A stretch of 64,000 nucleotides of DNA from the NCBI RefSeq assembly GCF_024436435.1, contig NZ_JAFMZP010000008.1, forward strand, positions 62,001 through 126,000. The letters run 5' to 3'. Below, in pieces: positions 28,001 through 36,170 of this stretch (the first letter of the stretch is position 1; every line of letters starts with the position of its first letter). The notes beneath the pieces were generated by a model. The model was not told where the DNA came from and did not search any database. It worked only from the letters and a program-made list of their open reading frames with translations. The position numbers and the translations under genes were made by a program. The stretch comes from Desertivirga xinjiangensis (GTDB taxonomy: Bacteria > Bacteroidota > Bacteroidia > Sphingobacteriales > Sphingobacteriaceae).

Positions 28001-28606
28001 GACAAAGGGGATAATACCTTAGCTAATCATGGCGATTTACAGCGTATAGGTAACGCAATGCCTAGATTTCCTTTCGGCCTGAACATAAACGCAAAATGGA
28101 AATTTCTCGATATGTCTGTTGCTCTTGCAGGTGTGGCGAGTCAGGATTGGTATCCTACAGGTGACCTGTACTGGGGTACCTATCAGCGTCCATATCTATC
28201 CTTCCTTCGTAAGGATCTCATAGACAATGCATGGAGACCAGACGAGAATGGCAAATATCCGCAGATCTATCGTGGTTACTCTTCATTACAATCCGGACGC
28301 TCATTATATGAGCTCAACGACTATTATCTTGAAAACGTAGGCTATTTGAGAGTGAAAAATTTCAGTTTAGGATATACTCTCCCGCAGAATTGGACAAGGA
28401 GAGCTAATATTGAGAAGCTGCGTGTCTTCTTCAGTGGAGAAAATATGTTCACCTGGAGTTTTGGTGGTTTGACCAGGTATATCGATCCGGAACAGGCCGG
28501 TTCGGCAATAAGCTATTCATCACCAGCGACAGCTGACGACCGTGGCGATCTGCGGGACTATCCGATGGGTAAGACCTATTCTTTTGGTGTAATGTTAAAC
28601 TTATAA
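25040..28606 (+). CDS. SusC/RagA family TonB-dependent outer-membrane transporter with STN domain
   Basis: A 1188-residue receptor. A signal peptide (about 17-45) is followed by a secretin/TonB N-terminal (STN) domain at about 48-115, the mark of receptors that signal to a FecR protein. Then come a carboxypeptidase-regulatory-like beta-sandwich (about 130-205), a TonB box region (DLNEVVVVGYGVQKR) and the plug (about 225-345, with GARGAFGVILITTK). A long beta-barrel runs to the C-terminus. It would import an oligosaccharide captured by the SusD-like lipoprotein encoded 12 bases downstream, using TonB energy. Confidence 0.96.
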   Translation: MYRFFIIPPCFISAGVKKLLLIMKLVSLLLLGTMLHASAATFGQKISIHAKQANIQDILVDIQKQTNYDFLYNNAHLKGLGKVSVFLHKKEVTEVLNTVLTPHGLVYVLENNMVLIKSSAEMRNAAEAVQSVVEGYVKDELGNVIAGASVRLANSNLGTATDARGYFKLLSPAVKNTITVTAVGFEPFTIEVAEGQVLQIALKEQISDLNEVVVVGYGVQKRANLTGAVAQINAADIALRPDANISTTLQGLMPGLNIQMNNGDPSATPDINVRGFNSINGGSPLVLIDGIEGNITRVNPNDIETVTVLKDAASAAIYGARGAFGVILITTKSGKAGTTIVSYSNNFGWTTPTARTDYISDPYIYGKTVDAALYGYNGSSYTRYNEMDWETIKMVANGEIEPFHELQSDGSYKFFHKTNWWDTIFRKYQASNFHNVSISGGSDKLRGYLSGRIFERQSINNINKDADMDRQNLKANLVFTPKPWLEISNNIQFINEEDKDYGGYTNGFGGLWSTTTWYNLMAFYPNMVNGVPADIGTGTGGQGGNAGLYSGKTWRLFNNEEFTNTFRVNAKPVKGLQINFDYSNRIENTSRSFRLNPFNYLAGNKLDLRTVGLNRLSEYRWKDKYNVLNLFATYSKTIASDHHVKLLAGLNRESFDRDRVAAEADNLLIEDLSNLSLATAMNSIAGSATNWAVQGYFGRLNYDFRNKYLLEVNARYDGSSRFPADSRWGLFPSVSLGWQIDREDFWDPISSVLPSVKLRGSYGKLGNQTVDVNTFKELMTVGISPWLNGGNRLTYASMPSPLPNVVTWETTKSINLGLDLGLLQNRIFVNFDWYRKNVEGMYLPGEPLPAVFGANEPKENYAALRNEGYELNVTYQDKFKVGGSPLTFSVSANVSNFKGIITRYNNPNGLLSSYYEGKRLGEIWGFRTDGQFQSDEEAMAYQNSFANPSNNLSFVYNDILNVMQNSEWNHLRAGDVKYLDVNGDGKIDKGDNTLANHGDLQRIGNAMPRFPFGLNINAKWKFLDMSVALAGVASQDWYPTGDLYWGTYQRPYLSFLRKDLIDNAWRPDENGKYPQIYRGYSSLQSGRSLYELNDYYLENVGYLRVKNFSLGYTLPQNWTRRANIEKLRVFFSGENMFTWSFGGLTRYIDPEQAGSAISYSSPATADDRGDLRDYPMGKTYSFGVMLNL

Positions 28607-28618
28607 CGATTGTAAACG

Positions 28619-30391
28619 ATGAAAATGAATAAAGTCATCCTGTATTATATATGCGGTGTTGCAGGCCTTGCTTCCCTGTCATCCTGTAATAAAGATTATC
28701 TGGACCGTCCTTCAGAAGATCAGGTCGAAGCTCCTTATTTCTTCAATACGGCTAAAGATCTTGAAGTAGCTACTAACGACTTCTATACCATGCTGCCGGG
28801 AACAGAAGTTTACTCTGACGACGCTGCTTCAGATAACCTGATGCCGCTAAATCCGGCTAACCAGGTAAAAGGAACTCGCATCGTTCCAGTAGCCAGCGGC
28901 AGCGGCGGCTGGTCATGGGGCAACCTCAGAAAGATTAACTACTTCCTCGAGAACTATCACAAGGTAAAAGATGAGGCAGCAAAAGCTAAATACAGCGGTA
29001 TTGCCAGGTTCTACAGAGCGCTTTTCTATTACGATAAGGTGAAGACCTTTGGAGATGTGCCTTGGTATAACAAAGTGCTGGGAGCTAAAGATCCGGATAT
29101 TTACAAAGCGCGCGATTCCCGTATCCTGGTTATGGATTCCGTACTGGCAGATTTGGATTATGCCATTGCGAATATCCCGCCCGAGAAACAAATGTACCTC
29201 ATTACTAAACATACTGCGTTATTGCTTAAAGCCAGGGTGGCGCTCTTCGAAGGCACGTTTCGTAAATATCACCAGATAGAAGGTTACCAGAAGTTCCTAA
29301 ATGAAGCGGTATCAGCCTCTAACGAACTGATCGGGTCTGGAGCTTACACGCTTTATTCCGCCGGAGGGACATCGGCTGCATATCGCAATCTGTTTGCGCG
29401 CGACAATCAGGATAACGTGGAAACTATCCTGGCAGCAGATTACCAGTTGGGGCTGAAAGTGCAAAACCTCGCTTATACATTCACCTCCGCAACCGCCGGA
29501 TCTTACGGACTTACCAAAGACATGGTTAACAGTTACCTGATGAATGATGGCTCGCGGTTAACCGATAAACCCAATTATCAGACTATGTCTTATTATCAGG
29601 AGATGCAGAACAGGGATCCTCGTTTGACGCAAACTACTGCAGGACCTGACTTTAGAGTTAACGGAGCAACAAGCAACGAACCTGTGTCATTGAACATCAC
29701 CACAACCGGTTATCGCTTAATCAAAGCCCTGCCCGATCGCGCCCAATGGGCAACCTCTGCTTCAGTATTTGATATTATCATTTTTCGTTATGCAGAGGCT
29801 TTGCTGGTATATGCAGAAGCAAAGGCAGAGCTGGGTACGCTTACGCAGGCTGATTTAGACCTTTCGATCAACAAGCTGCGTGCGCGTGTTGGCATGCCCA
29901 ACTTAAATCTGGCGCAAGCCAACACTAACCCGGACCCCTACCTTTTGGCCCAGTATGTGAATGTTGACAAGGGAGCCAATAAAGGAGTGATCTTAGAGAT
30001 CCGTCGCGAAAGAAGGATTGAGTTATTTAATGAAGGTCAGCGCTGGGATGACCTTATGCGCTGGAAGGAAGGACAGAAGCTTACCCAGCCGATGGTTGGG
30101 GTTTACTTTTCAGGTACCGGGTCACACGACTTTACGGGAGATGGCACTGCCGATGTATTCCTTCATACGGGTTCCACCACTTCAGCGCCTGCGTCTGTAA
30201 CTTCGTTTATCAATATCAATCAGCGTACGCTGCGCAATCCTGTCACTGGACAACAGAATGCAACATCAGGCAATCTGGATCCATTCCCGCAGGGAGGCGG
30301 TTTTGATGAAAACAGGGACTATTATGCACCAATCCCTTCCGAGGATCTGATCTTAAACAAAAAATTAATACAAAATCCGGAGTGGAAATAG
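28619..30391 (+). CDS. SusD/RagB family glycan-binding lipoprotein
   Basis: A 590-residue surface lipoprotein. The signal sequence ends in a lipobox (SLSSC, Cys near residue 23) followed by NKDYLDRPSED, typical of SusD proteins. TPR-like helices surround the binding face, and the family motif LEIRRERRIELFNEGQRWDD is near 460-480. It partners the SusC-like porin as a lid over the transport channel. The ligand cannot be deduced. Confidence 0.95.
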   Translation: MKMNKVILYYICGVAGLASLSSCNKDYLDRPSEDQVEAPYFFNTAKDLEVATNDFYTMLPGTEVYSDDAASDNLMPLNPANQVKGTRIVPVASGSGGWSWGNLRKINYFLENYHKVKDEAAKAKYSGIARFYRALFYYDKVKTFGDVPWYNKVLGAKDPDIYKARDSRILVMDSVLADLDYAIANIPPEKQMYLITKHTALLLKARVALFEGTFRKYHQIEGYQKFLNEAVSASNELIGSGAYTLYSAGGTSAAYRNLFARDNQDNVETILAADYQLGLKVQNLAYTFTSATAGSYGLTKDMVNSYLMNDGSRLTDKPNYQTMSYYQEMQNRDPRLTQTTAGPDFRVNGATSNEPVSLNITTTGYRLIKALPDRAQWATSASVFDIIIFRYAEALLVYAEAKAELGTLTQADLDLSINKLRARVGMPNLNLAQANTNPDPYLLAQYVNVDKGANKGVILEIRRERRIELFNEGQRWDDLMRWKEGQKLTQPMVGVYFSGTGSHDFTGDGTADVFLHTGSTTSAPASVTSFININQRTLRNPVTGQQNATSGNLDPFPQGGGFDENRDYYAPIPSEDLILNKKLIQNPEWK

Positions 30392-30392
30392 T

Positions 30393-31325
30393 ATGAATAA
30401 GGTAGTTATAGCACTTTGCGTTTTTCTTGTCGGGAGCGTATGTAAATCAAGGGGGCAATCAAGCTCTGGTAAATATCCACTGGGCTACTCTGTCGACATC
30501 GGCAAAATAACCAGTGAGAAGATGCAGTATGCAAAATCCCTGGGTATTACGCATATCGAGCTCGCGGGAATCGGCGCCATCCTCGACAAAAAACTCGACA
30601 CCATTGAGGTCTCTGTTAAATGGAAAGATCACATACAATCTGTAAAGACAATACTTGCTAATAGCGGTATTAAAGTATGGTCGATACATATGCCGTTCAG
30701 TCAGAACTTTGATATATCCCTTACGAATGAGGCCAGGCGTCAGCGAGTCGTAGCGGCGCACCGGAATATCCTGAAAGCGCTGCTAGTACTTAGCCCCGAG
30801 ATCATTCTTTTTCATCCATCGTACTATCTGGGACTGAACGAGCGTGAAGCCAGGGCCAAGCAGATGACTAAGTCTGTGAATGAGCTTTATAAAATTGTCA
30901 GTGGCTATAAAAGGCAGATGGTTGTTGAGAATATGCTCGGCCCCGCCCTGCGAAAAGGCGATGTAGAACGACCGCTGATGCGTAGTGTAGAGGAATGCCA
31001 GAAGCTGTTTTCAAATTTTCCAGGGAAAGTAGGTATTGGTGTAGACATGTGTCATATAGCAGAGCCTCAAAAGCTGCTGCTTGCATTCGGTTCACGGGTT
31101 AAAACTGTACATGTATCTAATGGTACGGGTGAGGCAGAAAATCATTATCTGCCTTGTGATGCACGCGGAAAGAATGATTGGAACGCCATTTTTGCTGCCC
31201 TGCAAAAGATAAAATATAAAGGTCCCTTCATGCATGAATCAAAATATAAAGATGAAAAGGAGCTGGCCGAGTGCTATAACTCCATATGGGAAAATTACCA
31301 GGTAAGCTTAACAAAGAAAAAATAA
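30393..31325 (+). CDS. Secreted sugar phosphate isomerase/epimerase-like TIM barrel
   Basis: A 310-residue protein with an N-terminal signal peptide (about 1-22) and a xylose-isomerase-like TIM barrel. Possible metal ligands are Glu in HIELAGIG, His in LFHPSYY, Glu in VVENMLG, Asp and His in GVDMCHIAEP, and His in HESKY. It starts one base after susD. The family contains isomerases, epimerases and sugar dehydratases. An exported member in a glycan locus suggests action on an imported or freed sugar in the periplasm, which is inference. Confidence 0.8.
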   Translation: MNKVVIALCVFLVGSVCKSRGQSSSGKYPLGYSVDIGKITSEKMQYAKSLGITHIELAGIGAILDKKLDTIEVSVKWKDHIQSVKTILANSGIKVWSIHMPFSQNFDISLTNEARRQRVVAAHRNILKALLVLSPEIILFHPSYYLGLNEREARAKQMTKSVNELYKIVSGYKRQMVVENMLGPALRKGDVERPLMRSVEECQKLFSNFPGKVGIGVDMCHIAEPQKLLLAFGSRVKTVHVSNGTGEAENHYLPCDARGKNDWNAIFAALQKIKYKGPFMHESKYKDEKELAECYNSIWENYQVSLTKKK

Positions 31326-31402
31326 CGATAAACATCGTGTGCATTCTGCTCAACGATAGCAGTGAACATGTGATGATAGCTTTATTACCATTAAGAAATA
31401 TT

Positions 31403-33100
31403 ATGAAGAATATACTTTTTTCTCTAGTTGCCATGCTGTACTTATGGTTTGTAAGTAGCTGTAAAAAGGATGATTCTGCCCTGCAAGAGAAGTTGCTGGC
31501 CGGAACTGAACTTATTGAAGCAGGAAGTAAAGCAGGATCTTATCAGTTTGATGTGCTTTCCAATGTCGATATGACGGTAGAATCTGATGTTGACTGGATT
31601 ACCCTGGATTCCACAGTTTACCCAAAAGGTAAGCGGAAAATTACCTTTGAAGTTGTCAGCAATGAAGATGATGAGCGCTCGGGCGTCATCAGTGTCCGTA
31701 TAAATGACAATATGGTTAAGCAGGTCCTCGTTGCGCAGGAGTCCGGTAAAGTTCCGGTATTCTATGTAAGCCCCGACGGAACAGGAGAGGGGGACTCATG
31801 GAACGCACCGACCGACTTCGCTACAGCAATGGAGAAAGCAACAACCGGAAGCACCATTTATATGATGGAAGGGACCTACTACCCGACGAAAACTATCCGC
31901 AATGGCGAATCCACAGAAGAATCAGATAATACCTTCGAGATCTCCAAAAATATATCCGTGATAGGAGGTTTTTCAAGTGATGCCATGCCGGGAGCTACAC
32001 CAAACGCAGAACTGTACAAGACCATTCTTCAGGGCAGGATGCAAAGCGGCAAGCAGGCTTTCCATACGGTTACAGTCACCGCCAATAACGAAGCCGATTC
32101 GAAGGTCTACCTGGAAGGATTAATCATCACAGGAGGCAACGCTACCGACAGAGGTACCAATATCACGATCAACAGTGTCAGATATAGTCGTGGACAAGGA
32201 GGTGGCATTGCAATTGGGCCCGCTCAGGTTCACATGAAATACGTTAACATCATTGACAATAAGGCAACCGCAGACAAAGGAACAGCTGGTTTTGCAGCAG
32301 GCTTGTATGCCTTCTCAAACGCCAAGGTTACGATGGAAAACTGCAAGGTTAACAATAATCAAAATACTTCTAACAACGGAGGAGGAGTATGGATCTATGC
32401 ATCGTCGTTAACGGCCTATAACACACAATTCAATGGCAATAGCGCCAGAGGAACAGCGGGTGGGGTGCACGGCTACCCGGATGCAACTATCATACTTTAT
32501 AACTCTGAAGTGATGAACAACAGCAATACATCGTATGGCGCAGGACTCTACATGCGGGAAAGATCAAAAGCTATTTTAGTGAACTGCCTGCTTACAGGCA
32601 ATACCAGCACATCGGTAAATGGAGGAGGTGCAGTAATGCTGTATGATAATTCAAAGGCCGATATCATCAGTTGTACTATTACAGACAATCAGGTAGCAGG
32701 TCCTGGCGCCGGCGTTTACAGACGTATGAATGTAAACAATCTGACTGTTATCAACTCGGTTATTTCCGGTAACAGGCAAGCCAGCACTTCCACCGATGTA
32801 GATGCCTTTACAGATAATGCAGCGGTTACCCCTGTGTTTAAGAATGCTGTGATTGCAAGTGCGGTATATGGTGATGGCGGAACAGTTGTAGCAGGGCTTT
32901 CTTTCAATCCGGCCACTATGTTCAGTAGCTCTTTTAGGCTAACAGGGGCTAATAACCCAGCTCTAACAAACGGTTTGAATGAGAACGCACTTTCTGCTTT
33001 AGGACTGACCTATGTGCCGCCTCTGGAAAGCTCGCTGATCAGCAAGGATAAAAATAGTGCAGCACGCACAGGATCCATTATGGGAGCCCTGACAAACTGA
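31403..33100 (+). CDS. BACON-domain lipoprotein with parallel beta-helix repeats
   Basis: A 565-residue lipoprotein from the ATG at 31403, giving a signal peptide and lipobox (FVSSC); upstream in-frame codons would put a non-signal sequence in front. Residues of about 25-115 resemble a BACON domain (ESDVDWITLD, VLVAQES), a carbohydrate- or mucin-associated fold in Bacteroidota. The rest holds right-handed beta-helix turns rich in Asn (NNNQNTSNNGGG, GNSARGTAGG), like DUF1565/pectin-lyase-like proteins. It may be a surface glycan binder or a polysaccharide lyase; no catalytic residues can be assigned. Confidence 0.8.
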   Translation: MKNILFSLVAMLYLWFVSSCKKDDSALQEKLLAGTELIEAGSKAGSYQFDVLSNVDMTVESDVDWITLDSTVYPKGKRKITFEVVSNEDDERSGVISVRINDNMVKQVLVAQESGKVPVFYVSPDGTGEGDSWNAPTDFATAMEKATTGSTIYMMEGTYYPTKTIRNGESTEESDNTFEISKNISVIGGFSSDAMPGATPNAELYKTILQGRMQSGKQAFHTVTVTANNEADSKVYLEGLIITGGNATDRGTNITINSVRYSRGQGGGIAIGPAQVHMKYVNIIDNKATADKGTAGFAAGLYAFSNAKVTMENCKVNNNQNTSNNGGGVWIYASSLTAYNTQFNGNSARGTAGGVHGYPDATIILYNSEVMNNSNTSYGAGLYMRERSKAILVNCLLTGNTSTSVNGGGAVMLYDNSKADIISCTITDNQVAGPGAGVYRRMNVNNLTVINSVISGNRQASTSTDVDAFTDNAAVTPVFKNAVIASAVYGDGGTVVAGLSFNPATMFSSSFRLTGANNPALTNGLNENALSALGLTYVPPLESSLISKDKNSAARTGSIMGALTN

Positions 33101-33121
33101 TAACAGATAAGCTAATAAAGG

Positions 33122-34264
33122 ATGAAGAGGATTATCTCACTTTGCTTTTTATTGGCAGGCTGGCATTGTTTGCTTGCCAGCCCGCCTAAAACCATTATGC
33201 TGATCCTGGGCTCTGCAGATCCGGTGGTGTTGCAAAACAGGATGGATATAGCTATTCGTTTATATCAAAAACAAAGCTTCGATAAGATCATCGTTTCAGG
33301 AGGCTGCGCCGCACATGGCTCATCCATCTGTGAGGCGTCCTTCATGAGCGATGCCCTGCTTAAGAGCGGTGTTCCCGGGAAGATAATCTATAAAGAGGAG
33401 AACTCGAAAACGACGGTCCAGAACTATATTTTCAGCAGGAAGCTGGAAGAAGCGGACGGCACACCAGTTATACTGCCAGGGGATACTGTATTTGTTGTAT
33501 CAGACCATTGGCATGCCATTTCCGTAGCTGCACGACTAAGGAAGTACGATAAAGTAGAGGCGAAGTTCTATATTGAAGGCAGCATAGACCCCAAACCTTC
33601 AGATAAGCTGGACTATGGTTCTATTTTCAACGGAGAACCAGATAATGAGAAGTTCATACTGAAGGGGACCTGGCTGACCCCCGAGGCAGTCTGGCGGCAG
33701 GCCGACTCGATATATTACCTCACGGGCTCCCTGGTTTATGTTACAGACCGTCAGAATACTCGCTTTAGTTACTACCCTCGCGGTAAGTTTTTCCCTGCCC
33801 TGGAAGATTACGCGGTACAAAAGGAGCTACGCTTTATAGATGCGGGGTCCCACTGGTATGTATGGAATGGAGAGCAGCTGCTAAACATAAATAAGCAAGA
33901 CAAGAAAATAAAAGGAGTTTCAGATCTAAGCACCCTGATCCCAAACGTGCCTGCAAAGTGGAAGAATAGCCTGAAAGCCGGATTCATTGATGGTGATAAG
34001 CTGCTATTGTTCTCGGATACCGGAGTACTCGTTGGCCGGAAGAAAGGCAAGATCTTCGTCATCGAACAAGAAGCAAGCGCGCCAAACTATTTCACTGGCT
34101 GGCCCTATGCCTGGGGACAAGGAAATGTTAGCGCTGTGATGGTTGACGCTGCTAACCGAAAGCTTTATGTGTACCGGAACCAGGAATATATGGAACTGGG
34201 TGGTGGGCTGAAAATACTTGAAGGCCCTAAGTCTTTAAGACTAAAATGGATTGATTTAAAATAA
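33122..34264 (+). CDS. DUF218/YdcF-like secreted protein with extra C-terminal beta domain
   Basis: A 380-residue exported protein with a signal peptide (about 1-19). Residues of about 22-165 form a DUF218 (ElyC/SanA/YdcF) domain: LILGSADPVVLQNR, IIVSGGCAAHG, YKEENSKTTVQN and VVSDHWHAISVA. The remaining 210 residues contain three or four repeated beta units (IYYLTGSLVYV, WYVWNGEQLLNI, LLLFSDTGVLVG, KLYVYRNQEYMEL) that resemble a small propeller or hemopexin-like fold. DUF218 proteins are linked to envelope polysaccharide or lipid carrier metabolism. The C-terminal half is unusual for that family. Confidence 0.7.
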   Translation: MKRIISLCFLLAGWHCLLASPPKTIMLILGSADPVVLQNRMDIAIRLYQKQSFDKIIVSGGCAAHGSSICEASFMSDALLKSGVPGKIIYKEENSKTTVQNYIFSRKLEEADGTPVILPGDTVFVVSDHWHAISVAARLRKYDKVEAKFYIEGSIDPKPSDKLDYGSIFNGEPDNEKFILKGTWLTPEAVWRQADSIYYLTGSLVYVTDRQNTRFSYYPRGKFFPALEDYAVQKELRFIDAGSHWYVWNGEQLLNINKQDKKIKGVSDLSTLIPNVPAKWKNSLKAGFIDGDKLLLFSDTGVLVGRKKGKIFVIEQEASAPNYFTGWPYAWGQGNVSAVMVDAANRKLYVYRNQEYMELGGGLKILEGPKSLRLKWIDLK

Positions 34265-34271
34265 TTACTCA

Positions 34272-35153
34272 ATGAAAAAGAAGAATTTTTTATATAGTTT
34301 AATGCTTCTGTTCCTGCTTGTATCCTGCTCTAAGCAGGATGACGGGGTACAATTGCCCTATGATTACTCCGTTGTACAGGAGCAGGATATTAAGGAAGTT
34401 GTTGAGTCGGCCGCCTGGAAAAGTAAAATCGTTGCCGATGGGATTACCTGGAAGTACTATCAATTTCCCCAGATATTTGAATCGCGCCAGTATGTTAACA
34501 TGTTTGAGATCGATCTCTCAAAGGGATATAAAATAGAAATACCGTATGTAAGATCGGGTTTTCTGAAAACAAGTGAGGCAGCGACTGCAAAGGATGCCCT
34601 TATTGCATTTAACGGGAGCTTTTTTAACACCACGAGTGGCGGATCCACTACTTTCTTTAAGAGTGAAGGTCAGGTAGTTAACCAAACAGTAAGCGGCTTT
34701 ACGCCGTACCGGGAAAATGGAGCCGTAACAATTGATGCTTCGGGAAGACCGAACATAGTTCAAAAACCGTCCGGGGGATGGTCTGCAGTAGTAGAACCGG
34801 TAGCCCTGGCTGGCGGTCCTTTAATGATATTGGACGGTAAGGAGCTTTCGCAACAGGATGTGGATTTCAATTCAAACAGGCATCCTCGTACAGCAGTAGG
34901 GCTGACATCTAGCGGGAAAATGATCGTAGTAGTTGTTGATGGCAGATCTTCGCAGTCACAGGGATTGACCATCCCTCAGTTGTCGCAATTAATGGCCGCT
35001 TTAGGTTGTACTTCTGCGTTGAACTATGATGGAGGTGGGTCTTCTACCGCCTGGGTTAAAGGTAGTGGGGTTGTGAATTATCCTTCTGATAATGGGAAAT
35101 TTGATCATGAAGGGGAACGTGGTGTAGCCACTGTTTTTACAGTCAAGAATTAA
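34272..35153 (+). CDS. Phosphodiester glycosidase family lipoprotein (NAGPA domain)
   Basis: A 293-residue lipoprotein (lipobox LLVSC) with a NAGPA/DUF2233 domain at about 90-290. The diagnostic motifs are AFNGSFFNT near 115, GGPLMILDG near 180, RHPRTAVGL near 202 and NYDGGGSSTAW near 255. The human relative removes GlcNAc from a GlcNAc-1-phosphodiester on mannose-6-phosphate glycans. A bacterial homologue in a SusC/SusD locus suggests attack on phosphodiester-linked glycans such as teichoic acids, capsules or phosphorylated N-glycans. It ends the locus, 8 bases after the DUF218 gene. Confidence 0.88.
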   Translation: MKKKNFLYSLMLLFLLVSCSKQDDGVQLPYDYSVVQEQDIKEVVESAAWKSKIVADGITWKYYQFPQIFESRQYVNMFEIDLSKGYKIEIPYVRSGFLKTSEAATAKDALIAFNGSFFNTTSGGSTTFFKSEGQVVNQTVSGFTPYRENGAVTIDASGRPNIVQKPSGGWSAVVEPVALAGGPLMILDGKELSQQDVDFNSNRHPRTAVGLTSSGKMIVVVVDGRSSQSQGLTIPQLSQLMAALGCTSALNYDGGGSSTAWVKGSGVVNYPSDNGKFDHEGERGVATVFTVKN

Positions 35154-35175
35154 CCTGCAGGTCAGGGCTTTTAAA

Positions 35176-35213
35176 AAGAATGGGGCAGGAAATCACTTTG
35201 CCCCCTTCTTTCT
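35176..35213. terminator. Bidirectional terminator between glycan locus and metF
   Basis: Stem AAGAA-GGGGCA against TGCCCC-TTCTT with one internal mismatch, flanked by A/T tracts on both sides, between two convergent genes. Confidence 0.75.
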
Positions 35214-35215
35214 CT

Positions 35216-36169
35216 TTAAAATATCGCTTCTGCAATTCTTTTTGTTGGCGCTGGATTACTCATGGTATAAAAATGCAATACCGGGGCTCCAAAGCTCATC
35301 AGTTCCTTGCATTGCTGGATCATAAATTCGATCCCTACTTCTTTAACATCTTTTTCAGATTTACAAGCCAGCACTGCTTCACTTAAATCTTCAGGAATGT
35401 CAATATGGAAGATCTTTGGCAGGCTGACAAGCTGCTTCGAAGATGTGATAGGCTTTAATCCTGGTATAACAGGGACGTTAATATCGTTTTCACGACAAAG
35501 TTTTACAAAGTCGAAATACTTCTGGTTATCGTAAAACATTTGTGTTACAATGAAGTCTGCCCCCATCTCCACTTTCTTTTTCAGATACCTGAAATCAGTT
35601 TTCAGGTTAGGTGCTTCAAAGTGTTTCTCAGGATAAGCTGCCACTCCTATACAAAAGTCGGATTTATTGGCATCGTTATGTTCATGAAGATACTTCCCGT
35701 TATTCATATCCACAACCTGTGCCAGCAGATCGGTTGCATAGGCATGTCCGCCCGGGGTAGGAATAAACGAAGGATCAGCTTTTCGGGCATCTCCGCGCAA
35801 TACCAGCACATTATCTATGCCCAAAAACTGCAGGTCGATCAATGCATTTTCAGTTTCTTCTTTCGTGAAGCCCCCGCAGATCAAATGAGGAACCGCATCA
35901 ACCTTATACCGGTTAATTATGGAGGCACATATTGCTACAGTTCCGGGCCGTTTGCGGTAAGAGATCTGTTCAAGCAGGCCAGAGGAGTGCTGTTTGTAAA
36001 TATAATCCTCACGATGATAAGTTACATCGATGAACGGAGGCTTGAACTCCATTAACGGGTCGATGGCATTATAAATACTTTGTATGCTTTGTCCCTTAAC
36101 AGGCGGTAATAGTTCAAAAGAAAAAAGAGTTTTGCCATTGGCATTCCCTATATGATCAATTATCTTCAT
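35216..36169 (-). CDS. metF: Methylenetetrahydrofolate reductase
   Basis: A 317-residue TIM-barrel flavoprotein. It has FELLPPVKGQ near residue 18 (catalytic Glu region), DVTYHRED near 48, LVLRGDARK near 120 and QMFYDNQKYF near 208. It makes 5-methyltetrahydrofolate, the methyl donor for MetH. Its ATG lies one base after the stop of metH on the minus strand, so the two enzymes acting in sequence are encoded together. Confidence 0.95.
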   Translation of the reverse strand: MKIIDHIGNANGKTLFSFELLPPVKGQSIQSIYNAIDPLMEFKPPFIDVTYHREDYIYKQHSSGLLEQISYRKRPGTVAICASIINRYKVDAVPHLICGGFTKEETENALIDLQFLGIDNVLVLRGDARKADPSFIPTPGGHAYATDLLAQVVDMNNGKYLHEHNDANKSDFCIGVAAYPEKHFEAPNLKTDFRYLKKKVEMGADFIVTQMFYDNQKYFDFVKLCRENDINVPVIPGLKPITSSKQLVSLPKIFHIDIPEDLSEAVLACKSEKDVKEVGIEFMIQQCKELMSFGAPVLHFYTMSNPAPTKRIAEAIF

Positions 36170-36170
36170 A

